Source: a virus
IMG/VR virus record: IMGVR_UViG_3300023179_000298
Span: 1 to 34,138 of that record
Length of the DNA: 34,138 nt
Strand: one strand, 5' to 3'
Shown here: piece by piece, positions 8,619 to 16,928 of the stretch
How positions within the stretch are numbered: position 1 is the stretch's first letter
Layout: the number at the start of each line of letters is the position of its first letter
Notes under the pieces: model-generated
What the model saw: only the letters and a program-made list of their open reading frames with translations
The model's database searches: none
What the model was told of the DNA's origin: nothing
Translations under genes and position numbers: made by a program

Positions 8619-9107
8619 ATGAGTGCAGTAAAACAAAATCGTAAACTAGATTTTATTCCAGAGATTCTTTATGAATCACCAAGTTATCCCGGTGAAAAAG
8701 TTTCTCCTATTCCTTATATGGTTATTCCAAAAGACAAGGATATGCCTGTAGGATTGTTTCTTATGCGTTATACGCAAACTGGGGAATATGAAGTGGGAGA
8801 CTCTGGGAAGCCGGAAGAAATCATGGATGGACCACATCCACATATGTTTGTTGATTTCAAGCATCTTGAAGAAGTTTTGAAAGATACATTTCCAAATCTT
8901 CATATGGGAGATGCAATAGATAAGATTCGTATTGGTTTGGGTCTTAAGCCACTTGCGAAAGCTCGTAAAGATGGAAACGATCTTCTTGACCGTGTTGTTG
9001 CTAAAGCAAACGACATTGCTAGCGTTGCTTTTGAAAAACAACAAGAACGTAAAAATCAATATGAAAATCAATTGAAGAAAGATATGGAAGAGGATCAAAA
9101 ACAATGA
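8619..9107 (+). CDS. Unknown 162-aa protein
   Basis: 162 aa, start preceded by AGAAGAG. The N-terminal 100 residues look like a compact alpha/beta domain (IPYMVIPKDKDMPVGLFLMRYTQ then HPHMFVDFKHLEEVLKDTFP). The last 45 residues form a charged helix (Lys, Glu, Gln). No recognised motif. It heads a three-gene set joined by ATGA overlaps with 9104 and 9511, so the three products are probably made in similar amounts and may act together. TATAAAAA at 8558-8565 is a possible upstream promoter element. Confidence 0.6.
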   Translation: MSAVKQNRKLDFIPEILYESPSYPGEKVSPIPYMVIPKDKDMPVGLFLMRYTQTGEYEVGDSGKPEEIMDGPHPHMFVDFKHLEEVLKDTFPNLHMGDAIDKIRIGLGLKPLAKARKDGNDLLDRVVAKANDIASVAFEKQQERKNQYENQLKKDMEEDQKQ

Positions 9108-9514
9108 AATTTCATGCCAGTGTTGTTGAAGACATTATTTTGAATTGTAGAAACTTTGGTGGTCATGCATCAGAGCGTAAACTACGTGAAGTTCTTGGAG
9201 CCAAACGTTATTCCATTTATGTTGGTGACCGAAGAGACATGGTGTTGGTTGATGCTGAACGTTATATGAAAGAAGCTTTTCAACGTGGACAACCAACAAA
9301 CCAAATTGTGCCAATGACTCTTCATCCAAAAGCATTTGAAAAGATTATGTACTTTTTTGACTTGTATTCTGGATATGATACAGAAGCAAAGTTGAGACAA
9401 TCTTTGGTTAATATGGATTTTACTCCATATGAACGAAAAACTGGTTATGGTGCTGGTGAAAATATTTTGGTGCTTACAGAAGATTATACTAAAGCTTTAC
9501 AAGGTAAACCATGA
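9104..9514 (+). CDS. Unknown 136-aa protein
   Basis: 136 aa, start overlapping the previous stop (ATGA) and stop overlapping the next start (ATGA). A mixed alpha/beta soluble protein with one Cys. The opening KFHASVVEDIILNCRNFGGHASERKLREVLGA could include a small helix-turn-helix-like unit, but the spacing is not diagnostic. No membrane segment. Function unknown; expression is tied to its two neighbours. Confidence 0.6.
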   Translation: MKFHASVVEDIILNCRNFGGHASERKLREVLGAKRYSIYVGDRRDMVLVDAERYMKEAFQRGQPTNQIVPMTLHPKAFEKIMYFFDLYSGYDTEAKLRQSLVNMDFTPYERKTGYGAGENILVLTEDYTKALQGKP

Positions 9515-10011
9515 GTTTTTCTATTGGACAAGTAATATACGTTTTATCCGACAAGTCACAAACAGTGTTACCCGGCATTGTTCGTGAAGAAATTCATCAT
9601 CGTTCAATTGATGGTGAAAAAGTTTCTTATCGTGTTGTTATTGGCCCACAAGGCAAACAAAGAGTTATTGACTTAGCAACTGTTGACGGTGAAGTTTATG
9701 GAGATTTGTCAGAAATAAGAGAAGTTCTTGTTTCAAGATTAACAGCTTTTGTTGATGATTTGTGTAATACAACAAACGAACGTGTAGGTCAATGGTATGG
9801 TGGAATGGGTAAACCTGCTTCTTCCGTTTCTAATGGCGAAAAACTTGATCCAAGTGTTTTGATGAACGAAATAAGTTCAAATCAATTTGTTCAACAACCC
9901 CAACAAAAACCAACAGGACTTAATGGTCTTAGAAACGCATTGGCAGATCCAGAACTAACTGCCCGTGAATATGTTGATGCTGATGGTACAATTCGTAAAC
10001 TTAACCAATAA
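9511..10011 (+). CDS. Unknown 166-aa protein with beta-rich N-terminus
   Basis: 166 aa. Residues 1-70 are beta-rich and look like a small barrel (IGQVIYVLSDKSQTVLPGIVREEIHH, then VSYRVVIGPQGKQRVIDL). A helix at 73-95 (LSEIREVLVSRLTAFVDDL) follows, then a polar Gln/Asn-rich linker and a short C-terminal helix. No catalytic motif seen. Third gene of the coupled trio, ending nine bases before the GroEL start. A structural or adaptor role is possible but unsupported beyond fold impression. Confidence 0.6.
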   Translation: MSFSIGQVIYVLSDKSQTVLPGIVREEIHHRSIDGEKVSYRVVIGPQGKQRVIDLATVDGEVYGDLSEIREVLVSRLTAFVDDLCNTTNERVGQWYGGMGKPASSVSNGEKLDPSVLMNEISSNQFVQQPQQKPTGLNGLRNALADPELTAREYVDADGTIRKLNQ

Positions 10012-10020
10012 GAAAATAAA

Positions 10021-11751
10021 ATGAACAAAACAACAAGCAATGAATCTCAACCTATTGAAGTAACTTTTGGTCAAGACGCACATGAACAATTGTTAGCAGG
10101 AGCTGAAATCCTTTATAAAGCTGTTAAAAGCACAATGGGTCCAAGTGGTCATAACGTTATTATTGATAACGGACAAACAGCCCCAATAATCACTAAAGAC
10201 GGTGTTACAGTCGCAAAAAGCATAAATCTCAAAGCTAAACTTCCTAGTATTGGAGCAGAACTTATCAAAGAAGTAGCTAGCAAAACAAATGAACTTGCTG
10301 GTGATGGTACAACCACCGCTACTGTTCTTGGTTATGCTATGCTTAAGCAAGGAATCAAAATGACTGCCACAGGACGTTCTGCGATTGAAATCAAACGTGG
10401 AATGGAATGGGCAACAAGCAAAGTTATTGATTGGTTAAAAGAACGTTCTATTCCAGTTCGTAACAATGAAGACATTATTAACATTGGAACTATTTCTGCT
10501 AACGGAGATAGATCAATTGGAGAATTACTAGCACAAGCAATTTCTAAAGTTGGTCAAGATGGCATCATTACAGTTGAGCCAGCAAAAAGCATTAAAACAA
10601 CTTTGGATGTTGTTGAAGGTATGCAGTTTGAAAGTGGATTTGTTGCTCCTTACTTTGTAACAAACCAAGAAAAACTTTCATGTGAACTCACTGATCCATA
10701 TATCTTAATCACAAACAAAAAGATTTCTTCAATTCAAGAAATTCTTCCAGTTCTAGAACTTGCAACAAACTCTAGTCGTCCTTTGCTTATAATTGGAGAT
10801 GAAATTGAAGGAGAAGCTTTACATACTTTAATTGTTAACAAAATGAAAGGTATTCTTTATTCTTGTGCAGTTAAAGCTCCAAGCTACGGTGAAAATCGTA
10901 CAGATATTCTTTCTGATATTGCCTTGGTAACTGGTGGAACCGTTTTTGATGCTTCATCAGAAAAGCAAATCAAGAAAGCAACTGTAGCAGATTTTGGTCA
11001 ATGCAAACGTGTGATTGTTACCAAAAACTCAACAACAATTATTGGGCATGATCAAACACGCAAGGAACTTATTGATGAACGTGTAACTCAACTAAGAACT
11101 GTACTAAGCTCCAACATTGGTATTGATGATCTTAAGCGTGAGAACACCAAGAAACGTCTTGCTAAACTTGCTGGCGGTATTGCTGTTGTTAAAGTGGGTG
11201 GCAGTACCGAGGTAGAGATATTCGAAAAGAAAGATAGAGTTGATGATGCTTTGAATGCAACAGTAGCTGCCGTACAAGAAGGTATTCTTCCCGGTGGCGG
11301 CACTTCATTGTTTTATGCATCTGAATGGCTACAAACTTTAATAAATGATGGAAAAATAACAAAAGACTTAACAGAAGATGAAGTAGCTGGTGCAAGAGTT
11401 ATTGTTGAAGCTTGTCGTCAACCATTAAAAGTTATTGTTGAAAACTCAGGTAAGAGTTCTGATGTTGTAATGAACGAACTTCGTATCTACGAAAAAAAGA
11501 AAGCTGTAGAAATACTACATGATATTGCTGGAGATACTTACCGATCTCCAGAATTTGTTGAGAAAAAAGTTGAAACATTACTTTCAAGACGTATTCGACA
11601 AGGATATGATGCTTCAAAACATCGTTACTGTGATTTGATTGATTCCGGTATTGTTGATCCGCTTAAAGTTGAAAGATATTCTCTTGAACATGCTTGTTCA
11701 GTGGTGGGGTTGTTACTTACCACAAATTGTGTTGTAGTTGTAGAAAATTGA
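10021..11751 (+). CDS. groEL: Phage-encoded GroEL-type chaperonin
   Basis: 576 aa against about 548 in bacterial GroEL. ATP-binding elements are intact: KSTMGPSGHNV (residues 36-45), the DGVTVAKSI block (60-68) and GDGTTTATVL (94-103). In the intermediate domain VDDALNATVAAVQEGILPGGG keeps the Asp equivalent to E. coli D398. The apical domain retains the substrate-binding pattern (SGFVAPYF, KKISSIQEILPVLE, EGEALHTLIVNKM), so it should bind unfolded protein. The extra length is spread over small insertions, and the GGM-rich tail is replaced by LLLTTNCVVVVEN. No GroES or gp31-type co-chaperonin is evident in the window. It probably folds the capsid protein or another large phage protein. Confidence 0.95.
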   Translation: MNKTTSNESQPIEVTFGQDAHEQLLAGAEILYKAVKSTMGPSGHNVIIDNGQTAPIITKDGVTVAKSINLKAKLPSIGAELIKEVASKTNELAGDGTTTATVLGYAMLKQGIKMTATGRSAIEIKRGMEWATSKVIDWLKERSIPVRNNEDIINIGTISANGDRSIGELLAQAISKVGQDGIITVEPAKSIKTTLDVVEGMQFESGFVAPYFVTNQEKLSCELTDPYILITNKKISSIQEILPVLELATNSSRPLLIIGDEIEGEALHTLIVNKMKGILYSCAVKAPSYGENRTDILSDIALVTGGTVFDASSEKQIKKATVADFGQCKRVIVTKNSTTIIGHDQTRKELIDERVTQLRTVLSSNIGIDDLKRENTKKRLAKLAGGIAVVKVGGSTEVEIFEKKDRVDDALNATVAAVQEGILPGGGTSLFYASEWLQTLINDGKITKDLTEDEVAGARVIVEACRQPLKVIVENSGKSSDVVMNELRIYEKKKAVEILHDIAGDTYRSPEFVEKKVETLLSRRIRQGYDASKHRYCDLIDSGIVDPLKVERYSLEHACSVVGLLLTTNCVVVVEN

Positions 11752-11764
11752 AAGGGATATAATC

Positions 11765-12118
11765 ATGGCTAAAGGAGATCATGTTAGAGTAGGTCACGGT
11801 AGTACAGTTCATGGAATAGCTCCTGATAATGTACCAGTTTATGATCTTGAAAAAGATGAATGGGGAAATATTCGTTGTGATATAAACGGTTGTGCTTTTC
11901 CAAGACCTGTAGGTGGGGTAAAAGGAGGATCAGCAGCTACAATTGCTGGTGACCCAATTAAAGTTCAACGTGGATATGTTGAACGTATGACGGAAAGCAC
12001 TAAATCATTTGGTGGTGCTGATTTTATAATGCTGTTTCCTGTTTACTTTCCTCATTATCAAAAAACAGCTTATATTCAAGCCAATCATATGCATTTAACT
12101 CATGGACAACTTACGTAA
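11765..12118 (+). CDS. Unknown 117-aa Gly/His-rich protein
   Basis: 117 aa, start after an AAAGGG site. Rich in Gly, His and Val with short beta segments: GDHVRVGHGSTVHGIAPDNV, then GGVKGGSAATIAGDPIKVQRGYV, and a His-rich end (ANHMHLTHGQLT). The repeated GST/GSAAT turns and valines recall PAAR-type spike-tip proteins, and T4 has such a small protein (gp5.4). However, the family's metal-binding pattern is not convincing. It is not a GroES despite lying next to groEL: no mobile loop and the wrong layout. Confidence 0.5.
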   Translation: MAKGDHVRVGHGSTVHGIAPDNVPVYDLEKDEWGNIRCDINGCAFPRPVGGVKGGSAATIAGDPIKVQRGYVERMTESTKSFGGADFIMLFPVYFPHYQKTAYIQANHMHLTHGQLT

Positions 12119-12120
12119 AC

Positions 12121-12417
12121 ATGGAAAAAGATTGCAAGCTTTGTCAATATGCTCCAGTTATATCTTTGGTTGCTTTAGATTTTGTTGGAGCTTTTAATGG
12201 TTTGTCAAGAAACGTTTATTGGTATTTGTTTGAAATGATGTTTGCTCTTCTTTACTTAAGAAACGTTCAATCAATGAACGAACTTTATGTAAAAAAATTA
12301 AATGGAACAGTTCAATTTAAACCATATGGAATATTGCTTGCTATTATGTTTGGAATAACAGTAAGAGAATTATTTATGTTATTCTCTTCTTCTATTGGTT
12401 ATGTTCCACAAGGTTGA
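12121..12417 (+). CDS. Small membrane protein
   Basis: 98 aa, beginning two bases after the previous stop. Two to three hydrophobic segments are visible: residues 11-26 (VISLVALDFVGAFNGL), 31-46 (VYWYLFEMMFALLYL), and 68-90 (YGILLAIMFGITV into LFMLFSSSIGYV). The short N-terminal section has a CxxC (CKLC). It should sit in the host inner membrane. Small multi-span proteins of this size can be holins or host-takeover proteins. The nearby genes give no lysis context, so it is left unassigned. Confidence 0.55.
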   Translation: MEKDCKLCQYAPVISLVALDFVGAFNGLSRNVYWYLFEMMFALLYLRNVQSMNELYVKKLNGTVQFKPYGILLAIMFGITVRELFMLFSSSIGYVPQG

Positions 12418-12425
12418 TAATAAAC

Positions 12426-12692
12426 ATGTTACCTCCAATAACTGAACAAGAAAAAGCAATGTATACAATAAAACTTCAGTTAGAAAAAGCCACTGAAGAT
12501 TTATTAGCTGAAGCTTATGAGTCTGGATATAGCGGGTACATTGATATTTGGCCTATTGTTTCCAACAATAAAAACCAATTGATATTAGAAGTATCCAGCA
12601 AGAAAGTGTTAACCGCTTCTTCTTTTTTAAGTCATAAAGAAGCGATGCGATATCATGTGCAACAAGGCAAAGGCTGTAAGCGCATTAAATAA
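12426..12692 (+). CDS. Unknown 88-aa protein
   Basis: The ATG at 12426 is preferred, with AAGG twelve bases upstream. A TTG at 12414 that overlaps the previous stop would add four residues. Small mixed alpha/beta protein: a helix EKAMYTIKLQLEKATEDLLAE, then IDIWPIVSNNKNQLILEV strands and a basic C-terminus (QQGKGCKRIK). No recognised domain. It precedes the primase and may share its transcript. Confidence 0.5.
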   Translation: MLPPITEQEKAMYTIKLQLEKATEDLLAEAYESGYSGYIDIWPIVSNNKNQLILEVSSKKVLTASSFLSHKEAMRYHVQQGKGCKRIK

Positions 12693-12708
12693 TTCTTGAC
12701 TTTTTATT

Positions 12709-13695
12709 ATGTTGTTTATACCCTATGGGTATATGCATACTCAAGGTCAAGCTATAACATTTATTGAGCGTTGCTTTGGTTCAGCTAAACTTACAAATGC
12801 TGGATTAAACGCTAACGTTTGTTGTCCGGTTTGTAATGAAACTGATAAAAAGAAACTTGCTATTCGTACAGACAACTGGCTAACAAAATGTTGGGTGTGT
12901 GGATATAAAGCAAAAACCATTTATGGTTTATTAAAGCGTTATAAGCCTTTATACGCCGAAGAATTTATTTCTCAGTTCAATGTTGCATCTCTTGTTACAG
13001 ATGCCGAAGAAAATGCCATTAAAAAGGAACTAGAGCTACTTCAACCACCCACAGGATTTCAATTGCTAGCTGAATGGTGGCATGACTTAGATGATGCTCC
13101 AACTTATATTCGTCAAGCAACAAAATATCTTAAAGATCGTGGATTAACAGAACGTGATTTTTGGTATTTCAAATTTGGTGTAACAGATTTAGATAAAGCA
13201 TACAAGAACCGTGTGATTATACCTTCTCATGATTTAGAAGGTAACTTAAACTTCTTTACAGCAAGAACATATAAAAGCTTTATTAAACCAAAATATTTTA
13301 ATCCAAGGTTTCGTAGAGAAACTGTTGTGTTTAATGAAATCAATATCGATTGGGAAGAAGAACTAACAATTGTTGAAGGACCATTCGATATGTTTAAAGT
13401 AAATGATAATGCAACTTGCTTACTGGGAAAAGAACTTACAAAGCAGTGTGCATTGTTTCAAGCTATAGCAACTCACAATACTCCTGTTCTTCTTTGTTTA
13501 GACAATGATGCAAAACGTTCTACGCTTGATATAGCAAAGCTGTTATATGATTATAACATTTTTGTTAGAATATTGGAGTTGCCAGAAGAAATAAAAGACC
13601 CCGGTGAAATAACAAAAGAAAAATTCTTAGAGTTACGTGAAACAAACAGTATAGAGTTTGATGAAATGTATTACTTGAGAAATATTATCAAGTAA
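12709..13695 (+). CDS. DNA primase (DnaG/T4 gp61 type)
   Basis: 328 aa. It should synthesise RNA primers for lagging-strand replication. An N-terminal zinc-binding domain is seen as CPVC (residues 39-42) and CWVC (61-64) about 20 residues apart. A linker with FWYFKFGVTDLDKAYKNRVIIPSHD leads into the RNA-polymerase core. The TOPRIM part has LTIVEGPFDMFKV (from about 218; conserved Glu) and VLLCLDNDAKRS (from about 259; Asp-x-Asp). It is about the size of T4 gp61 and has no helicase domain. There is no good Shine-Dalgarno at 12709; the ATG at 12733, eight codons later, is an alternative start. Located directly before the recombination nuclease gene. Confidence 0.88.
   Translation: MLFIPYGYMHTQGQAITFIERCFGSAKLTNAGLNANVCCPVCNETDKKKLAIRTDNWLTKCWVCGYKAKTIYGLLKRYKPLYAEEFISQFNVASLVTDAEENAIKKELELLQPPTGFQLLAEWWHDLDDAPTYIRQATKYLKDRGLTERDFWYFKFGVTDLDKAYKNRVIIPSHDLEGNLNFFTARTYKSFIKPKYFNPRFRRETVVFNEINIDWEEELTIVEGPFDMFKVNDNATCLLGKELTKQCALFQAIATHNTPVLLCLDNDAKRSTLDIAKLLYDYNIFVRILELPEEIKDPGEITKEKFLELRETNSIEFDEMYYLRNIIK
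12717..12733. promoter_or_regulatory. Perfect 17-bp inverted repeat at primase start
   Basis: TATACCC-TAT-GGGTATA has seven-base arms with a three-base centre. It sits between the two possible primase start codons (12709 and 12733). It could be an operator, or an RNA hairpin limiting initiation at the downstream ATG. Confidence 0.4.
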
Positions 13696-13710
13696 AGTAG
13701 GATTTAATAC

Positions 13711-16700
13711 ATGACAAGAATAGCATTTATTTCTGATTTGCATTGGCGAGGTATTACCCGCCACGAAGAATATACAAAAGTTTTTAATACTTTGTTTGTT
13801 CAATTAAGAGAACAAGTTAAACCAAATTATATTCTTTGTGGAGGAGATATTTTCCATACTAAAACTCAAGGCATTACACCAGAAGTAATTGATAAAATTA
13901 CATGGATGTTCAAAGAACTGGCAGCAATTGCACCAGTATATTCCATTCTTGGAAATCATGACGGAAACCTAACTAATGACAACCGTCAAGATACTATCTC
14001 TCCAATCATTTCAGCAATGAATGATCCAAGAATTGTGTTGTTCAAAAAAAGTGGCAACTACATTATTCCAAACACAAACATTAATTTGTGTGTGCTTTCA
14101 TGTTTTGATGAGGATGGATGGAATCATGTTCAAGTTGATCAAGACTTGATTAACGTTGCAATGTTTCATGGTTCTGTTAGAGGGTGTTTAACTGATAGTG
14201 ATTGGATTCTCTCTCATGGAGAAGTGGATATCTCTATGTTTGAACGTTTTGATTTTGCACTACTTGGAGACATTCACAAGCCACAATTTTTGGATTATCG
14301 CTCTCATGAAGGCATCACAAGAGATATGAAGCCTTGGATTGGGTATCCCGGCTCCCTTATCCAGCAGAACTATGGAGAAGATATTGTTAAAGGATATCAC
14401 GTTTGGGATATTCGATCTGCTGATGATTGGGATGTAAACTTTCATCAAGTTCCTAATGATTATCAATTTGTTACAATTCAATGGCAAGGTTCTGTAAGTT
14501 CAACAACAGAAAAAGCTTTGCAACAATGCAACAATAATCTAACCAACAAACGTATTCGTATTTCTTCTGATCAAACAGTTTTTGATTTACAGAAAAAAGA
14601 ACTATATGATTTGTTGAAAAACAAATTTTCTGCTTCAGAAGTTGTGTTTAAAGCTGATAAAGAAAATGTATCAGAAACTGGATCTGATACTGACACACAA
14701 CAAAAAACTGTTAGTTTGAGAAATTCACCAGAAATACTTTCTGAACTTTATGATTCCTTTGTTAAAAAGGATTATAAGATTGAATTAACTGAAGCACAAA
14801 AAACTCAAGCTAAAAACCATATTAAAAAATCTTTGGAGAAAGTGCGTCAAGCTGAAGATGATGTTGCAAGAGATATCGTTTGGTCTATCAAAGATATGGA
14901 GTTTTCTAACCTTTACCGATACGGAGATAATAACCGTGTTGACTTTTCTTCTCTTTCTGGCATTACTGGAATTTTTGGTCCCAATAAAATAGGCAAAAGT
15001 TCTATTGTTGGTTCTCTTATGTTTGGGTTGTTCAACACAACAGATCGTGGACCAGTAAAAAGTGCTTATGTCATCAACAAAAACAAAAGCAAAGGATACG
15101 CAAAAGTCACATTAAACGTATCTGGTACAGATTATATTGTTGAACGTTTTGTTTCCAAGGCTTCAAAACGAGGAGGAAAGTTTGATGAAGAAAAAGCTAA
15201 CACCAAACTAAGCTTGCAACGTGTTGACAAAGATGGAACAACAGAAGAGCTTATTTCTGAAAACAGTGAATCCAGAACAGACACAGATAAAGTTGTTCGT
15301 AAGCTTATTGGCACATCACAAGACTTCTTGCTTACTGCCTTCTCTAATCAAGGTGGTATGAATCGTTTTATCGATGAAGGTGCAACTCAACGTAAAGCTA
15401 TTCTTAATAGATTTCTCGATCTTGATATCTTTGAAAAACTTTATAAGATGTCAAATGAAGAGCTTCAAGCGTTTAATGCTATTGGTAATAAATTGCGTAG
15501 CGTAAATTGGAATGAAGTTAAGAATGAATGTGAAGCTTTTATTTCAAGCTACAACTCGGATATTATTCTTTCAAAAGAAGAAATTGAAAGAAATCAAATT
15601 AAACGTGATAAGCTTCGTGGCTGGCTCCAACAACATGGAGTAGATAAGCAAGCTGATCTACGGCAAAAAATTACAACATCATTAGCGAAACAAGAACGTA
15701 TTCAAAATAAAATTGTAATGCGTCAAGTTGAACTTGATGGACACAAAAATACTTATGTTAATCTTCGTAATCGTATTCAAGAACTAAAAGATCAAATGGC
15801 AGTTGTTCAACTTGTTGAACTAGAAACTAAATCAGCTAAACTTAAAAAACTTGGGCAAGACTACAACGATTTAAAAATTGAAGTTTCTCAAGAACAACAA
15901 AAGCTTGCATCTCAAGAAAAAAGCATTAAGAAGCTTGATGTAGTTCCTTGTGGAGATTCATTTCCAACTTGTCATTATATCAAAGATAGTCATGCAGACA
16001 AAGCTACTTTTGAAACTCAAAAGAAACTTGTAGAAGATATTCTTTCAGCTTATGAATCTGTAAAAGCAGACTTTAATTCTTTGCAAAAAGAAAAAATCGA
16101 AGAACAAATCAAATCCTATAATCTTTGGGAAAAAGAAATTGAAAACAAAAATCAACAACTTGTTTTTTCTGAAGCGTTAATGGGAACTTGTGCAGAAACA
16201 ATTACTTCCTTGCAGCAAGAAATTGAACTAGCAAAAGTAGAACATGATTCTCTTGTTGAAGAACTAAGCAAGCAAGAAGATTTAGGTGCAAGCATTGAAG
16301 AAGAACGTAATCTTTCAACTTCAATTCGTGATATGGAATCAAAGCTTCAACAACTTTATGTAAAACTTGGAGGGTATACAAACAAGCTTGAGCAACTAAA
16401 CAAAGAAGCAGAAGAAGCAGCAAGAATAATTGAAGAACAAAAAGTTTATGATTCAGTTGTTCAAGCATTCTCCAAGAATGGAATTCCAGCTTATGTGTTG
16501 AAAAACAAATTGCCAGAAATCAATGCAGAGCTTAATAACATTCTTGCTGGAATTGTTTCTTTTAGAATCTTTCTTGAAACAGAAGTAGGAAGTAATACCC
16601 TTGATGTATTCATTGAAGACAAAGACTCTAGAAGGGTTATAGAGCTCGCTAGCGGTATGGAAAAGATGATTGCCTCACTTGCACTTAGAGTAGCTTTAAT

Positions 16701-16920
16701 AAGCCTTTCTAGCCTTCCTAAACCAGATTTGTTTATTATCGATGAAAGCTTTGGAGCTTTGGATCAAACAAATTGTTCAAAAGTAATCGAGTTACTTCAA
16801 ACAATTAAAAATCGGTTTAAAAGTATTTTGATTATTTCTCACGTTGAAGAAATTAAAGAAGCTGCAAGTAACATCATAACAATTTATGATAATGGAACAG
16901 AAAGCAATGTTAATTGCTAA
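13711..16920 (+). CDS. SbcD-SbcC (gp47-gp46/Mre11-Rad50) fusion nuclease-ATPase
   Basis: 1069 aa in one uninterrupted frame with a TAGGA ribosome site. Residues 1-340 are the Mre11/SbcD phosphoesterase: SDLH (8-11), GGD (44-46), GNHD (81-84), MFHGS and GDIH. From about residue 390 comes the Rad50/SbcC ATPase. It has Walker A GPNKIGKSS (about 422-430), long coiled coils with a hook carrying CGDSFPTC (about 747-754), signature ELASGMEKMIASLALR (about 977-992), and Walker B/D-loop LFIIDESFGALD (about 1006-1017). The complex processes DNA ends for recombination-dependent replication. T4 encodes the two parts as separate genes 47 and 46; here they are one polypeptide. Confidence 0.95.
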   Translation: MTRIAFISDLHWRGITRHEEYTKVFNTLFVQLREQVKPNYILCGGDIFHTKTQGITPEVIDKITWMFKELAAIAPVYSILGNHDGNLTNDNRQDTISPIISAMNDPRIVLFKKSGNYIIPNTNINLCVLSCFDEDGWNHVQVDQDLINVAMFHGSVRGCLTDSDWILSHGEVDISMFERFDFALLGDIHKPQFLDYRSHEGITRDMKPWIGYPGSLIQQNYGEDIVKGYHVWDIRSADDWDVNFHQVPNDYQFVTIQWQGSVSSTTEKALQQCNNNLTNKRIRISSDQTVFDLQKKELYDLLKNKFSASEVVFKADKENVSETGSDTDTQQKTVSLRNSPEILSELYDSFVKKDYKIELTEAQKTQAKNHIKKSLEKVRQAEDDVARDIVWSIKDMEFSNLYRYGDNNRVDFSSLSGITGIFGPNKIGKSSIVGSLMFGLFNTTDRGPVKSAYVINKNKSKGYAKVTLNVSGTDYIVERFVSKASKRGGKFDEEKANTKLSLQRVDKDGTTEELISENSESRTDTDKVVRKLIGTSQDFLLTAFSNQGGMNRFIDEGATQRKAILNRFLDLDIFEKLYKMSNEELQAFNAIGNKLRSVNWNEVKNECEAFISSYNSDIILSKEEIERNQIKRDKLRGWLQQHGVDKQADLRQKITTSLAKQERIQNKIVMRQVELDGHKNTYVNLRNRIQELKDQMAVVQLVELETKSAKLKKLGQDYNDLKIEVSQEQQKLASQEKSIKKLDVVPCGDSFPTCHYIKDSHADKATFETQKKLVEDILSAYESVKADFNSLQKEKIEEQIKSYNLWEKEIENKNQQLVFSEALMGTCAETITSLQQEIELAKVEHDSLVEELSKQEDLGASIEEERNLSTSIRDMESKLQQLYVKLGGYTNKLEQLNKEAEEAARIIEEQKVYDSVVQAFSKNGIPAYVLKNKLPEINAELNNILAGIVSFRIFLETEVGSNTLDVFIEDKDSRRVIELASGMEKMIASLALRVALISLSSLPKPDLFIIDESFGALDQTNCSKVIELLQTIKNRFKSILIISHVEEIKEAASNIITIYDNGTESNVNC

Positions 16921-16928
16921 CATAGCTT

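Noticed and set aside
8676-9104. 142-aa minus-strand frame rich in Phe/Ile
   Set aside because: Exact antisense shadow of the 162-aa gene, which has a ribosome site and ATGA coupling.
11765-12118. GroES candidate next to groEL
   Set aside because: No GroES mobile-loop or beta-barrel pattern; Gly/His-rich sequence does not fit.
12696-12722. TTGACT...TATACC as a sigma-70 promoter
   Set aside because: Spacing is only 15 and the -10 lies inside the primase coding region, beyond its first ATG.
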